Shown one piece after another: positions 13,501 to 25,581 of a DNA stretch of 64,000 nucleotides. Each line of letters opens with the position of its first letter. Position 1 is the first letter of the stretch. The position numbers and the translations under genes were made by a program. Under the pieces are notes generated by a model, which ran no database searches, had not been told where the DNA came from, and worked only from the letters and a program-made list of their open reading frames with translations. This DNA comes from Klebsormidium nitens (taxonomy: Eukaryota > Streptophyta > Klebsormidiophyceae > Klebsormidiales > Klebsormidiaceae): contig DF237092.1 of NCBI GenBank assembly GCA_000708835.1, forward strand, positions 85,365 through 149,364, read 5' to 3'.

Positions 13501-16500
13501 TTATGGTCTGCTCTTGTTTTGGAGAACGATCTGTGATGACTGCCTATCAAGTGGCTGTAATGTGCTTATCCTTTTGGGGTGTGTCTGGACACTGCCCAAG
13601 GATATCCGCTCCGTGCTGACGCTCTTCTCAAACTTTTGTCTCAAGCTAGATTGTGGTGTGTGCTGGTGACGAACAGGTTGTGATGCCTAAGCTTTCCGGG
13701 GCGTGTCTGGACACTGCCTCACAAAGTCTTCGTATGGAGCTGATGCCCGTCTCAAACTCTGAGTCTCAAGCCAGGTTGCGGTATGTGCTGGTCACGCACA
13801 GGCTGTGATGTGCTTATTTTGGGGCGTGTCTGGACACTGCCTCACAATGAATCCCTGCTGCACTGATGCTCCTCGCAGAATCGTTTCAAGCCGGATTGTG
13901 GTGTCTGCTGGTCTTGAACAGGCTGTGATGTGCTTCCCTGTCTGGGGCGTATTTGGACACCGCCTCAGAAGTTCCTTGAACTGGACGTGCTGACGCTCTT
14001 CTTAGACTCTTGTCTCAAGCCGGAATGTGGTGTGAAGCCGGAACGTGGTGTGTGCTGGTGACGAACAGGCTGTGATGCGCTTTTTTTTCTGGGGCGTGTA
14101 CGGAGAGCCTTCAGATGCACCTTGAGCGAACGTGCTGACGCTTTTCTTAGACTCTTGTCTCAAGCCGGAATGTGGTGTGAAGTCGGAACGCGTTGGATGC
14201 TGGTGACGAACAGGCTGTGATGCGCTAGTCTTCGTGGGGCGTGTCCGGACACCGCCTCAGAGGTGATTCGCGAGCGCTGAAGCTTCTTCGCAAATGATTG
14301 TCTCGAGCCAGATGTAGGATGTTATTGGACATTGCGGACAAGAAGGGAGGATGCGTGTATATTTTGGGGCCTATTTGAGAACCCCAATTGTAGGGTTGGA
14401 AGAACGCTGATCCTGTTTTGTTGTTTTTTTTCGGTTCGACTGTCTAATCTCTGTCCAGAATCGAAGCAAGGAAAGGTCATTAGCAGGTCAAAAGACGCCT
14501 TAAGTGGGCCAGATTGCCATGCCGACGTGCTTTCCTGGTTTGACTTCCATCAGACGGCGTGCTCCTTTACAAGCCAACGTCAATGAGCAATCACATTCCG
14601 ACCCTAACGTTAAAAAACAGATTTGGAAAGATTTGAAGGGGATTCTTCGAAGGGATATCCAAACGCGCAAGAAAAGCTTACAATAAGCTTGACCACATAT
14701 TGCGGAATAGTCGAGCTTAATCGCGCTCGAGCGGCCCCAGTGTAAACAAAACAAAATCTTCCTTGCCAGCCCCGGTGTTCTCAGAGATTCCTTGAGGGTA
14801 CCTGAAACAGCGATGATACCCTGGTGAAAGCCGACGTGGGGCGCTGCTTATCTTGCGTCCCATGGTCGGTCCGTTCCCTCGGACGCTATATTCCCGTGCT
14901 CTCTTCGAGATTCAAGAGCAGATGTTCAGTTGACTAAAAAGGGTGCGCGCTCCTAGGTGTTGCGCGTTACTTGCTGCTGTTGCAGCTCTTCCCGTAAGTT
15001 GCGTAGGTTGGGATTGAAACTCTCCAAAGCGACACCATGCTGGGAATCTGTAAGGTCTATTTGTTGCCAGATTGTTGCACGCTTTACTTTAGCGCTTATT
15101 TGTTGGTTATTTTAACAGCGCTTTGGGCTGGTCTTGTCGTGGCTCCCCCTGTGCCATCAACGAAGCCGGTGGGAAGCGCGCAATCTCATTCGCACCACCT
15201 TTGAAAAACCTGGTCCTCTTATCCTTTTTCGGAGTCTGGAGCAAGGACCGTGACGCACTTCTAGGGCATCCCGTTGCATGTGCCCCTAAAACAAGATACT
15301 CGTTGCCTGATATGCTGCTTTGTTCGGACGCTATGGCGCAGACCACCCAGCTTGCAGCGGCAGTGATGCTAGATGAACGTGGGAGTGCAATCAAACCATT
15401 CCCCACACGAGGTGTGGTTGGATTGATGCCGTGCTATCCTTTTCTTGTTAGCTTGACAATCCTTCGCCTGGAATGCATCTTCGCTAAATGCTGAGAAGTG
15501 TTATCTTTGGTTGACTCGGTTTTGGTCCATTCTGCCGTCCATACGCCAAGTTGGTCTTTTCTGATTGCGACCTGGACGACGATGTTGATTTGTCCAAGGT
15601 GCTTGTCTGTGCTGTTATTCTTTTTCTGCCATGCGTTCCAATTGGTGCAGCTTACCCATGCTTGAGACCTGATTTTAGACCTTATTCAGTTGCTTGGGTG
15701 CACTCCCAGTTCGTAGATGCACAAGCCGGACGCAATATGTGTTCGCTCGAGAAGACCTCTTGCACGGGTTTCGAAAGTCATGAAGCTTGTTGCTGCAAGT
15801 GTTCAATATGAATCTTGCGCTTCTCACTGCTTTTGCTGCTTGAGGTACGGCTTGCAAGCCATGTGGACCAAATTAGAATCGGTCAATTGGCTTTCCGCAA
15901 AAAATGACCGTTTAGTTGAGTTCTCAGAGATGGCGAGGATGCGGCAAAGGATGAGGTCCTTAGCCTTATCCTGATCTGTCAATGTTGATGCCCTCTCAAG
16001 CTTCATCGAGAAAATGTGACTAATTGGTGTCCTTTAAGTGGGTTTCTGTATGGCATCCAGCATGTTTGTTTGTCAAATCATTAAAGGCGTTTATAGAAGA
16101 CCTAAAAGGGCCTCTCTAAGCAAATTGCTGAGAAAACGAGGATGGAGTGTGTCCCCATTATATGAAGGGATCTGGGTCTGTTGGACATACGGACGTCAAT
16201 CAGGTACTGATAGCCTCGGAGTCGGGCCCAGGCGGACTCTTCTTTCGTATTCAGTGGCAGTGATGCTTGGTGATGATGAGAGGGATCCCAATCGAATCCG
16301 CTCAACTCCCGTCGGCAACTTGAAGCCACAGAACAGCCGCGCGTGGTTTGCAATGGGTAGCCCGATGCTTCGTCATTCCGGACGCAGCAGTTTGCTGCCA
16401 GATTTGTGAAGGAGTGGTCATTCCCAGAGTCGCCCGGCGTGTCTTCTCAGTGGAGGAAAGTGTTTGCTGGGGCTGCATTGGTCTAACTTAAATCACTTGA

Positions 16501-19500
16501 CGAGAAGAAAGCATGGGGCTTCATGCCACGGTTTATCGAACGGCGTGTCTCTGCGGATATTCTCCATAGATAGAATAATGTCTGCTTGTGGGTTTAAAAA
16601 GCTGCGGCAGCTCCCAAAGCGCCCTTGGTAGAGGCCTTTGTCGCAGATCGTCCTCTTCGGTCGTGCCTGTCCCTTTACTGGAAGAGGGGCCTGACGAAGG
16701 TCGTCGCCAAACCTTCATTTCAAGAATCTGAGGAGTCGGTTGGCATGATCACAACGGTTCTCAAGAAGAGCGAGTGGAGATGTTGGAATGTTCATCGCCT
16801 TTTGGGCATGGTGCCCAGACTTCCCGTTGCTTTCTCATTTTCCAGACCGACTGCTGGTGTGCTGACTCGCTCGACTGCTTCGAATCAGCAGCATCTGTCA
16901 ACGAAATGTGAACTTGCTTGTTCAATCGGCGGACACAAACTGTACGGTACGTTTCGCGCATTTTGCCCACCGCGTAGTCCATCATGTGAAAGAGGATAAT
17001 CGAGTCGTGTTCGTGGCGTTTGGCATGCTCCAATCAGAACCCCCTTGACACGAACTGAATTTTCTTTTCACGTTCTGCTTACATTATACTGAGAGTGATA
17101 AGTCTCAAAGAGGTCAACGGTGTTCTCATATTCCCGGAACAAGCCGGAATGTGGTTTGTTCTGGTCGTGAACAAGCTGTGATGCGCTTGTCTTTTCGAGG
17201 CGTGTCTGGACACTGCCTCAATGGCACGTGCCTTGTAAGTGCTGACGCTCGTTTCTCAAGCTTGTAAAAGAAGGACGGACGTATCTTGATGCCCGAAGTA
17301 GAAGTCTCTCAGCAGCGAGGCGGTTTTCCAACCGACGCTTCATGCTTCGTTATTTCTGCGAAGGCTGACATTACTGGGGGTCGTGGAATAACAATGGCAG
17401 TAGTCAAGGGGATCGATATGCAGCTCAACTTACGAAACATCGGTATTCTTTTAAGAGAGAGATTATTATGGCAGAAGCAGTGCGCTCTTATGCTTATCAA
17501 AGAGATCTATTGTCTGCCTACGGATGTGTTGCTAAGAGCACTCGCATGATCCCTTTGCGAGAGCATATGCAGCAGCTTTTCTTCCAGCCCTTCGCTGTGC
17601 TGATGTCAGGCATCATCGGTTCTTGTGGCACGTGCCCAACGGCTTCGTCTCTTGACTGCACTCCGGTCTGGTCTTGTCGAAACTTCACCCGCATTACGAC
17701 ACTCACCCGCTTCAAAGACGAACCCATGCAAGCAATCGCAACTCGGACTCCTTTGTACGGTTCACTGCCCTCACATTTTACAGAAATGACCAGTAGAACA
17801 TGCGAAGCTCTTACTTGGGCCGTGTATTGCACCTCACGTCGAAAGTAACTTGTCTTCCTTTATGCTTCTTTTGTTTTATCGGAGATGTTATGGTGCATCT
17901 CGCTGGTTCAGGCTACCAAATTTGCAGCGGCTGTGATGCTAGTGGAACTGGGGCGCGCACTTAGGTTTTCCCCACAGATGGTTTGGTCCAAACGCTTGAT
18001 GCCAACGCCCGCTTTCTGGTTAAGCTTCAATAGTTTGTTGCTTGATGCAAAGAGAGTGTCTATTCAAGGCGCTGCAACAAATCACGGCCAGAATCGGTTT
18101 TTCTGCTGAATGCAAGGCTCAGTGGGTGAAGTGCTTGATTGATGTTCTGTTGCAATCAGTATCTTTTCTTGGTCTGCAATGAGTTGGGGCAAGTTTGATT
18201 TAGCCAAACGGCCAAGGACGTGCGCGCAGCTGAAGGGCTTCCTTGAGCTTTGTGTATTTTCCGTGTCACTGACTGGCTGGTGCATATGGCCTGCTGTAGA
18301 CTCCCCTATTTTTAACCGCGCTATTCGCCGGTTGGATTTGCTGAGACCTCAGTGCTTGTCATCTTTTGTTGTGCTCGCATCTTCACTGACAGAAGAAGGG
18401 GCCCAACTCGCTGGTGTTGCCAACCTATGGTGTTGCCAACCTATGCAGTTCAGTCGGTTCCGACTCACCAGCAAGGCGGTAGCCAACAGAAGTGCTGGAG
18501 ACGTTGAGAATCGCTACATCCCCTTCAGGCGTGGTGCCTGCAATATGCGTTGCTATTTTCATGGAAAGGACCCCCGGTGCTGACGTGCTTGACCGCTCAA
18601 AGCAGCGGCATTTCTGGACAGCTCTTGTGTGTGGCTGTTACGACGGCGGATTCGGAAGGGACCTTCGTTCACCTTCCGCACCATCCCGTGAAAGGATAGG
18701 AGTTGTCGAGCTTTACAGCACTTAGCTCTTTCACCGAAAGCTTCTCCTAGAAGTGGCAGCCGAAACGAACTGGATTCTGTCGCAACGTTCTTCATATATG
18801 AATGGAGAGTCATAATTTCTGCAGAGGTGAACGGTGTTGCTTTTGTTGTAGAGATTGTGAATGCCGTGACTGCTAGTTGCCGAAAAGGCTGTGATTCGCT
18901 TTTGTTCCTGGGGCGTCTCTGGACACTGCCTCAAAGCAACCCGCTTGTGCTGATGCTCTTCCCGGGCTCTTGTCTCAAATCGTATTATGGTGACTGCTGG
19001 TCTCAGGAGAGGCTGTGATGCGCTTGGCTGTCTGGGGCATCTCTGGTTACTGCCTCAAATGCGCCTGGTGAAGAGCTGACGCTCCTTCGAATGCTTGTCG
19101 CGAGTCCGGGTAGCATGCAAGGTTCCGTTCTATCGCCCACGACAGGTAAAAGTTTCTGAGCAACGGGGCTCTTTCCAAGTCGACGCTTCATGCTATATTG
19201 GTCCAGCAAAGGCCGGCACTGCTAAGGAATACGTGGAGCGATGAGTGCACCAGCCAAGAGATACTGTTGTCGTCAGTCAGGCTATTAAGCGCAAATGCGC
19301 CTTCACTTTCCAGTGGCCGCTTCTTTTATATGAACAGAAAAGGTGGATCATTTGCGATCATTCGTCGAAGACAAGGGCTTGAAAAAGCTTCCGGTACACC
19401 CTCTAGAGTCACCGATTATCGTTCAGCCGGCGTTATCCGCGTGGTTCGTCTTCCTACTTTGTACTTCGTAAGGATGAGGTTGTTTCGTGGGAGCAAGGAT

Positions 19501-22500
19501 GTAGAGTGTACAGCGACCATTTCGATGGGGCCTCGAAAGACCGCCGCCTCAGTAGATGGTCCTTGTTTGATGCTGCCATTGTCTCCGCTGCGGTTTGCCT
19601 TCTTAGCAGCGATTTCCGCTGCGGGTGATTGAAGTACCTTGTCAATCGAAAAGGTCCGTCTCGAGTTGGCGGTTCGCACTGTTTGCTTTTACCTTCCACT
19701 TCCTGTCAACGACGAACTGACATTTCTGGGGCATTTTGAGGCTGCTTTGGACGTGTTGGGGATCTGAGGCCTGGCAATCTGCTGAACACTCTATGTCCTG
19801 CCGTGCCCCCATCTGCTGTAGTTTGTTCGCAAGCTCCGGTCGCAGCCTAAGCTTGTCAACGTAAAGCACGGTATCTTGATTGCGTTGATAAAACGACCAT
19901 ATGTTCGTGTGTGGCGGTGATGTGCCTGCAGAAGCGAGCAGTGTTGATGTATGCTCAATCCTGACTTGTGGAAGCGACAACTGATGCCAATCTCCCACTA
20001 AAAGGATTGTAAAGTCCTTCGAGTGGGCTGGTCTTGACAGGGGGTCAAGCGTTTCTGCGAGAGAAACAAAGCAGTGAGGAGGCGTTTACTTTGACAGATT
20101 TCGAATACGCTCGAACTTGCGGTGGCTTAGATGCGTTTCTCTCATTTGGTCTCCCCTTCTCTTCATGAATAGAACCCGGCTTTCTCTTCATAGATCAAAT
20201 GCATCTGATGTTTTCTCCTTATTTTTTCTATGATCCGTTAGGGGATTCTTAGGTTCCGCTTGATCGAGCCTCTGACGACTACCGTCACGCTTCCATTCTT
20301 TGTTCTCCTGCTCGTGTGCACTGTACAATGCTGCTAGAGCCCGAAAACGAAGTCGCCTGCTCCGATTGTCCAAGTCCGAGCGTGAAAAGTGACCCGCAGC
20401 GAGTCTGCCCAATTTTGACAAGGCAGTGATGCGCGTTTGTGGCTGAGGCTCTTTCCTCAACCAACCAGGACTTGCTGACGCTGTCTTATGCTTTTTGGAA
20501 GTAGTAGCGCCTCGACTTGACTCGGTCGATTGCTTTGCTTCGAACAGAGTCGCCTGAAATCAATCATACGAATACCGAATGGCAGCATGATCCGCTATTC
20601 ACTCCTTAACGTCTGAGATGAAAGCGCACACACTCGCTACGTTCCAACCCTTGGCGTTTTCAAGCAACTTTCGGCCGCCTGATTTGGTGAATACGTGAGT
20701 GTCAATCTGGAAACGGTCGTTGAGAATTGCATGTCCTGCAATACACTTCTGAGTCTCTTCCTACATTCTGTCCCTATCAACCTCTTTCTTTGAAAGTACC
20801 AGTGGCTTCGAATGTCCTGTAAGGAAAAAATCTTCCTGTTCTCAACCCTGCCAGAATCAAATGCCAAAACCCGTTCTCCTCTCTCCAGGACCCAAACGGC
20901 CGCCCTCTCCGCTGCGTTCAACGGCTCACTATTCACCGTCGATGTTGCTGGCAACCTCTGGCTGCGGGAGCGCATCTCGGGGGGGTGGAACTGGCAGGAC
21001 GTCAGCCCCCCCAACGGGTCCGAAGTCAGGGGCGCTTTTCCGGTCGACTGGCCACCTGCGGCGAATAAGAACAAGGAACAGCCGGAGGCGCCGCTGTACT
21101 TTGTCAGCGAAACCGGCAACCTTATGGAGTTTGAGGTGAGCTGATTCAAATCCAATACCTCCTTTTTGGTGACCGGTAGAGAGCGCCGGTCTTAGGGCAG
21201 TGCTTATTGCCGGTTGAATTCCTCAAGAGTCGAAAAGCGCAGAGCTTGACTTGTGCTAGGTTAAGATGACTGGAAGTTCGTTGGTGGGTGAGGGGCACAG
21301 ATGTGTGTGCTTAGTCGAAGCCTTCCAACTCAGATGTGTTGCATTGCTGGGGACGCTTCACGTGTCTGCAATCGAGACGCCGTGAGCTTGTGCCCGGTGC
21401 AGAGCAAGCACCCAGGTGTTCCTGGTCTGGCGCCCTATTAAACCTCAGAAGAACCGAGGGTATTGGGGAACGCTCTCCGGACTCGTTGCAGACTTCTCGT
21501 ATTTCTGGACGGATGGGGCGCCTCAAGAACAAAGCAAAACATAATAGCGAAATATCGCGCCCTTAAAGACAAAAGCTCTCAACGCAGAAGCATAAAGGAG
21601 AAAGGTAAGAAACTCACTGTTTGGAACCAGCAGAGGACTGAGTCGCTCCCGCTTCTGCAGCTCGACGAGGGGGGGCCGCGTTGGCACGACGTGGGCACAC
21701 CCTGGGCCGGAGTCTCCGTTGCCGGTATCGCAGACCACGGGAATCTGCGGGTCCGGAGCGTGTTTTGCGTTGGCACCGATGCTCGGATTTACCAGGTAAG
21801 CTTGCAGCGGTTCGCTCTTGATCCAGCCTATGATTCCCCTCAAGGTTACCGAAGCAGATGCTTGAAGCCGTGTCTCTGTGACTCCGTGTAATTGCTTAAG
21901 ACACAAAAGTTGGCGGGATGCTGGGGCTCAGGATGCTAGACTCAGGTGCCGTTACTGCTGGCAGATTCTACATACAAGGCTCTTGGTTTCCATATTGCGA
22001 GTGCAAGTCCGATTGTTCTGAGCTCGGTCCGCAGAACCCCCTCAAAATGCGCACTATATGGAGATCCCGAGCGCTTTTCTGTTGTTGTCACAGTCGCAAG
22101 ACGGCATCGAAGTTCTTGGGGAAAAGACGTCGCGACGTCGGTGCATGTGCCCTCACGCACTGGATGCAAAACCGAATGCTTTTCTTGCTGCCTCCAACTG
22201 CGTCTCATCTACGTCACTCTTCTATTCTGCCAGCCCTCGCACCTCCCTGCTTTGCTGGTTATAACCCAAGTCTGGAACATCGCGAGTGTCAAAACTCCCA
22301 GCACTTTCTGGCCCTGTGAATGGACCAATCGTCCTTTCCCCCGCAGCTCAACCCGGTGGTTCAAAGGTGGCTCTTCTTCCCCTAGCCCTCGTACGGCCTG
22401 CTTGGCTAGATTATCATTCGACTTCGGAACACCTGAAAACTAAGGTAACAACGCTTTTCGGCCCTGATCAACAAGACCGACCCTGCTAACGAAACCGATT

Positions 22501-24568
22501 GTGTTTCTGCACTTGCAGTTCAACCCGGTCGTTCGCAAGTGGCTCTTCTTCGGCCAACCCTCCTACATCCAGCTCGCCCCCCAGCCCGGCGCCGTTCTCC
22601 GTCCCCCGGGCACCACCAAGGGCTCCCTTTTCCTGCGCTCGGAGAACCGGGGACTCGTCGAAATCCTCTGGGGGGGTACCGCGTGGAGCTGGAACGAGCA
22701 TGGGCAGATTCCGGGGCGGGCGGTATTGGTTGCGGCGCCGGTCGGGCCGGCGGTTGCCCTTCCGGGGGGGGGCGTCTCGATACTGGTTGTGGGCTCCAAT
22801 GGGGAGGTGTACGAGCGGCGGAAAGTTGATGAGGTGAGTTTCCGTATTTCCTTTCTTTTGAGGGTTTTGTGCTTGGTTGATATCACATGCCAGGGCTTTA
22901 CTATTAGCTTCAGCACTGTTGTTAAGCACGTGTGAGATAACTCTTTCTCGCCGGAAAAAGGCCTGCTGAAGGGGTTGCCGGAAACTAGATTCCGAGTATG
23001 CAAGCTTTCTTAGACTCCTATGTTTCTACCCACGATGGTAAGCAGTCGAATTCTGGCGAAAGTTTTCGAGTTGCTGTGATGCCTCACGTCATGTTTCTGG
23101 GTAACCAAAGACCACTCTTCCCTTCCGAAGCGGACGAAACAAGGATGGTTGCTCGTCTTTCGAGAGTTCGACATTGCACCTTTTTGGCTTAAAATGTGGA
23201 GGATTGTCAACGCAACCCTAATCTTGCAAACGCAAACACGATCATGGGATGATGTTTCTTCGATTTCCTCGACCTATAGGGTGCTTCAAGAATCGGACGA
23301 CCGTACTTTCTGATGCTCACTTTCCGCGACGGTCCAGTATTGGACGTGCGCTGCTAATCAGAAGCATGCTACATCTCTCAGCTTGACTGCATTGACCTGG
23401 TTTTGCAAGGATTAAGGAAGGGACACTGCAGACGTGCAAATAAGCTGAACTCTACAAATTGTACAAGAGAATTTCCAGGTTGCGCCAAGGCCCACTTTTT
23501 CCGTTCTGCTCCTGCAGGGCTGGTCGTGGATTAGCCACGGTTACCCGAACGTGGCTAATCTGCCCGCCGACTCCGGCTGGCTGACCGCTTTCCAACGACG
23601 GGACACCGGTTCGTCAAAGTCCGTTGCGCGAACAAACGGAGCGGCGGACCCACTTCTTGACCCCGTATGTAACCCAACGGTAAGCCCAATGCTGGCAGAT
23701 AATTTTTATTAGACCTGTTGGTTACTAGCTCGATGTAGAGTACGGGAGGGAAAATCGTAAAGGTCCCGCTACTTTGCAAGTTGCTATAACACAGTAGGAT
23801 CCCCATTCCGGAGATGTCTGAACATCTTGCCAGCACCTTAGAAGCTGCTTGTACGCTTTTGCCTGTCGCTTTCTCGGTCCAATGCGCCGAACCTTCGTGC
23901 AGACTCGCAAGAGTTGCACGTGCCAACAGCAGCCAGCGGAATAAATGAAAGCGCTGCACACGTCCTTATACCAAGTCCAGTCAGAAATATTTAAGTTCAA
24001 AGCAATTTCAAAACTTTTTATCCAGCCTTTGACTACTCTTTTCATCGCAGGTCGCGCCATCCCGGCCCCTTTCCGTGAGCCCCACGTCCGCCGTCTACCT
24101 TCTCAGGGATGGAAGGGTGAGGAAAACCCCATCGTGTCTGTCTCCGTTACTCTTTTCTTGCGCCTCTACTTCTGCCAACCCGCAGAGCGCTCGCTCGCTT
24201 GCTTCAGCAGTCTGTTCGCTTCGACTTCCACTGCCTGAACCTAAAACTGCTGCCGGTCGGCTTCTTGATTCGCCAATCATGCTGTTCGTCAATAATGGTT
24301 CGGCTTAAACAGTAGAGAAGTTTGAAGAAGCCTGCACCCTGTCCCGTCTAGGACATCCCAACCTGTACTTTGGCTTCTTTGCAACAGTTCTGTCGATTTG
24401 TCGTGATTCGCTTTTTGAAAGAAGGGATCAGCTGTCTCCATCTAACGGGCCTTTTCGGCTTTGTTGCAGTTGGCCGAACTTCGATTGAACCGGGACTCGT
24501 GGGTCTGGGTTGCTGTAGTAACAACGCCCTTTTCGACCTGCCCCGACCAAGCTCGAGAGAAAAGATAA
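7532..24568 (+). CDS. WxW-repeat beta-propeller-like protein (5' end missing), nine exons
   Basis: Exons: 7532-7747, 8448-8905, 9369-9587, 20889-21135, 21661-21795, 22519-22833, 23518-23679, 24051-24116 and 24470-24568 (stop TAA). All introns are GT-AG and all phases join, giving at least 638 codons. I see about eight repeats of the form hydrophobic strand, GxLxE, then 6-9 residues, then WxW. Examples are LVFMLEDGRLIERF, TVYLVGKDGRIAEKRW, SLFLRSENRGLVEI and SAVYLLRDGRLAEL. Such repeats resemble blades of lectin-type beta-propellers; the exact family is not recognised and no binding function is claimed. Exon 2 carries an acidic run (about 8738-8785) after a Q/G/P-rich loop. The 5' end is missing, so no start codon or signal peptide can be judged. 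Exon 3 ends at donor GTAAGC (9588). If that donor were not used, the frame would stop at 9589-9591, so two separate genes remain an alternative. Confidence 0.8.
8936..9005 (+). repeat. 35-bp tandem repeat with donor-like sites
   Basis: Two exact-period units (8936-8970 and 8971-9005) lie 30 bases after the exon 2 donor of the propeller gene. Each contains a donor-like core: AAGGTGAGAC in the first and AGGGTAAGAG in the second. The real donor is AAAAGGTGAGGG at 8901-8912. They may be weak echoes of the exon 2 end, but similarity to the exon itself is low. Confidence 0.6.
10928..12110. repeat. diverged direct repeat inside the giant intron, copy 1
   Basis: Islands match the region about 3.9-4.0 kb downstream in the same order. 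GCCGACGTGGGGCG is at about 10,928 and 14,829. GTGATGCTAGATGAACGTGG is at about 11,351 and 15,366. The block around GGATGCGGCA is at about 11,944 and 15,938. A third copy of the middle island lies at about 17,908-18,065. Confidence 0.65.
13552..14330. repeat. six-unit tandem array, ~120-150 bp period
   Basis: Units begin at GGCTGTRATG: 13552, 13677, 13801, 13921, 14069 and 14213 (spacings 125, 124, 120, 148 and 144). Each unit runs GGCTGTGATG, then a T-rich gap, then GGGGCGTGTCTGGACACTGC, then a variable gap, then GCTGACGC or similar, then TGTCTCAAGCCGG, then a GTGTGCTGGTGACGAACAG tail. Units 4 and 5 carry an internal duplication of the AAGCCGGAAYGTGGTGTG segment, which explains their extra length. 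No frame stays open across units. The GTGATG and CTGA motifs recall box C/D RNA, but the flanks do not pair, so no RNA call is made. Confidence 0.85.
14829..16000. repeat. diverged direct repeat inside the giant intron, copy 2
   Basis: Collinear with 10,928-12,110 as described there. Similarity is in islands of roughly 30-80 bases separated by drifted DNA. No conserved open frame is shared by the two copies. Confidence 0.65.
17174..17265. repeat. isolated unit of the 13.5-kb array family
   Basis: It contains AGCTGTGATGCGCTTG, then GGCGTGTCTGGACACTGC, then TGCTGACGCTC, in the same order and spacing as the units at 13,552-14,330. The upstream segment (about 17,145-17,173) also matches the AAGCCGGAATGTGG tail of that array. 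Confidence 0.75.
17908..18065. repeat. third copy of the GTGATGCTAG island
   Basis: Resembles 11,330-11,480 and 15,340-15,490: GCAGCGGCTGTGATGCTAG, then a TTCCCCACA block, a TTGATGCC block and a final TTGATGCAAAG. Non-coding. Confidence 0.65.
18413..18444. repeat. 16-bp tandem duplication
   Basis: GGTGTTGCCAACCTAT occurs twice without a gap (18413-18428 and 18429-18444), identical in both copies, so it is probably recent. Confidence 0.9.
18888..19100. repeat. two further tandem units of the 13.5-kb array family
   Basis: Units start at 18888 and 19011, 123 bases apart, the same period as the main array. Both keep GGCTGTGAT, then GGGGCRTCTCTGG, then ACTGCCTCAAA, then GCTGAYGCTC in order. They lie 4.6-5 kb from the main array but in the same intron and orientation. 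Confidence 0.75.
19127..19235. repeat. direct copy of 17,285-17,380
   Basis: Both regions contain AAGT(T/C)TCTSAGCARCG, then CGACGCTTCATGCT, then a GCRAAGGC block ending in ACTG. Offset is about 1.85 kb, same orientation. Each follows a member of the 123-bp unit family, so the duplication unit is larger than this island. Confidence 0.65.
22210..22570 (+). repeat. intron/exon-edge tandem repeat before propeller exon 6
   Basis: The true exon 6 begins at 22519 after acceptor CACTTGCAG. A copy of its first ~50 bases lies at 22347-22397 after acceptor CCCCCGCAG, 172 bases upstream. Both read YTCAACCCGGTSGTTC, then AGTGGCTCTTCTTC or AGGTGGCTCTTCTTC. The copy reads LNPVVQRWLFFP then TAG; the exon reads FNPVVRKWLFFG. 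Drifted matches further upstream (around 22,225-22,340 against 22,380-22,490) show that the intron's 3' half is itself a tandem array of roughly 150-170-bp units extending into the exon. Confidence 0.85.
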
Positions 24569-25581
24569 GAGAACTGTCCGTTGCTCCCGGTAAGCTACTG
24601 AGTTGTCTAGTTGCTTTTGAAGTGAAGGTAACTCGTATAAGAGCAGAAGCCGTTATAGTTTGGCTGCGTAGCTTAATGCACACGGATCAACGATACTTGC
24701 GCTGATAGCCAGGAAACCCCTCCTAACATTGCACAATTGCATCCGATGACTCATCCTGGGATAGAGCATAGGGCTAGGTGCCCCAGGTCTGGTATGCGCT
24801 GCTCCGGGGTGCGTTCCATCTTAACCACACACGCTTCGTGTTATTCGCGGAGCGTAGCACAGTTGTAAGACCAAAAATCTGATTACTGAAAGCCAGGTAC
24901 AAAACAATAAAACACTAGTCAAGTGGCGACGCTAACAGAACAGTCACGCCTTGTAAGCTGTTCGGCGAAGTCCGTCTTCTGTCCGTTCCAATTGCCGCTT
25001 TCCAATCAACACCAGCACGCCAAATGATGGCTGACTCAGTTAACCCCGAGCGTGCCCATGGTGATAAACCCATTTCTCTTTGGTGTCTGTTTTTTCTTGT
25101 TTGACTGCTTTTCGCGTAACGACTCAACTTGAAAGGAATTAATGGGAGCAGTGCGCATGGAAGGTATGCTGCAGACGGAAGCAGTTGGTGACAGTTACAA
25201 GCTGCGTCTGCTGTCGTGTGAGTTCCAGATACGCTGTTCTTTTAGCCCGAGGTTCTGTCTTTCGTGAAACGTTGACCTGGCCCGTAACAATCGAATCCCA
25301 CGCTTTTCCCTTCCGGTGGTCTTTGATTGCTACGTTGCTTTCCTTCAACTTACCTGCTGCAGTAACGAAGGTGGCTGCGATATGTGCCAGCTGCCAGTCT
25401 CGGCAGACATTTTTCTCCTTGATGCCGTGTTGTGTGTCGCCTGAGGTCAACATGGGCCCATGCTCGGTCACAAAGATAATTCGTCTGGTTACGCAAGCTT
25501 ATTGCAGCGGCGAGAGAAACAAGGTTTCTTTCAGTATGATCACGCAACTCATTGCTGAGAGCTCATTTCAGTTCCTCAAGT

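Larger units (their letters stand above)
9588..20888 (+). other. 11.3-kb intron of the propeller gene
   Basis: Donor GTAAGC (9588) leaves two bases, CA. The acceptor at 20887-20888, after a pyrimidine tract (CCGTTCTCCTCTCTCCAG), supplies the G that completes a CAG codon, so blades continue in frame (DDPQ then TQTAAL). Typical introns in this window are 240-1,760 bp, so this one is exceptional. It is filled with diverged direct repeats at several scales (listed separately). I found no blade-type exon inside it and no transposon protein. Phase agreement alone has a one-in-three chance of arising by accident; the repeat logic of the protein adds support. Confidence 0.6.

Noticed and set aside
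13552-14330. Array units as box C/D small nucleolar RNA genes
   Set aside because: GTGATG and CTGA motifs are present at plausible spacing, but the flanking bases do not form a terminal stem, and I found no convincing complementarity to rRNA. Kept only as a hypothesis in the findings.
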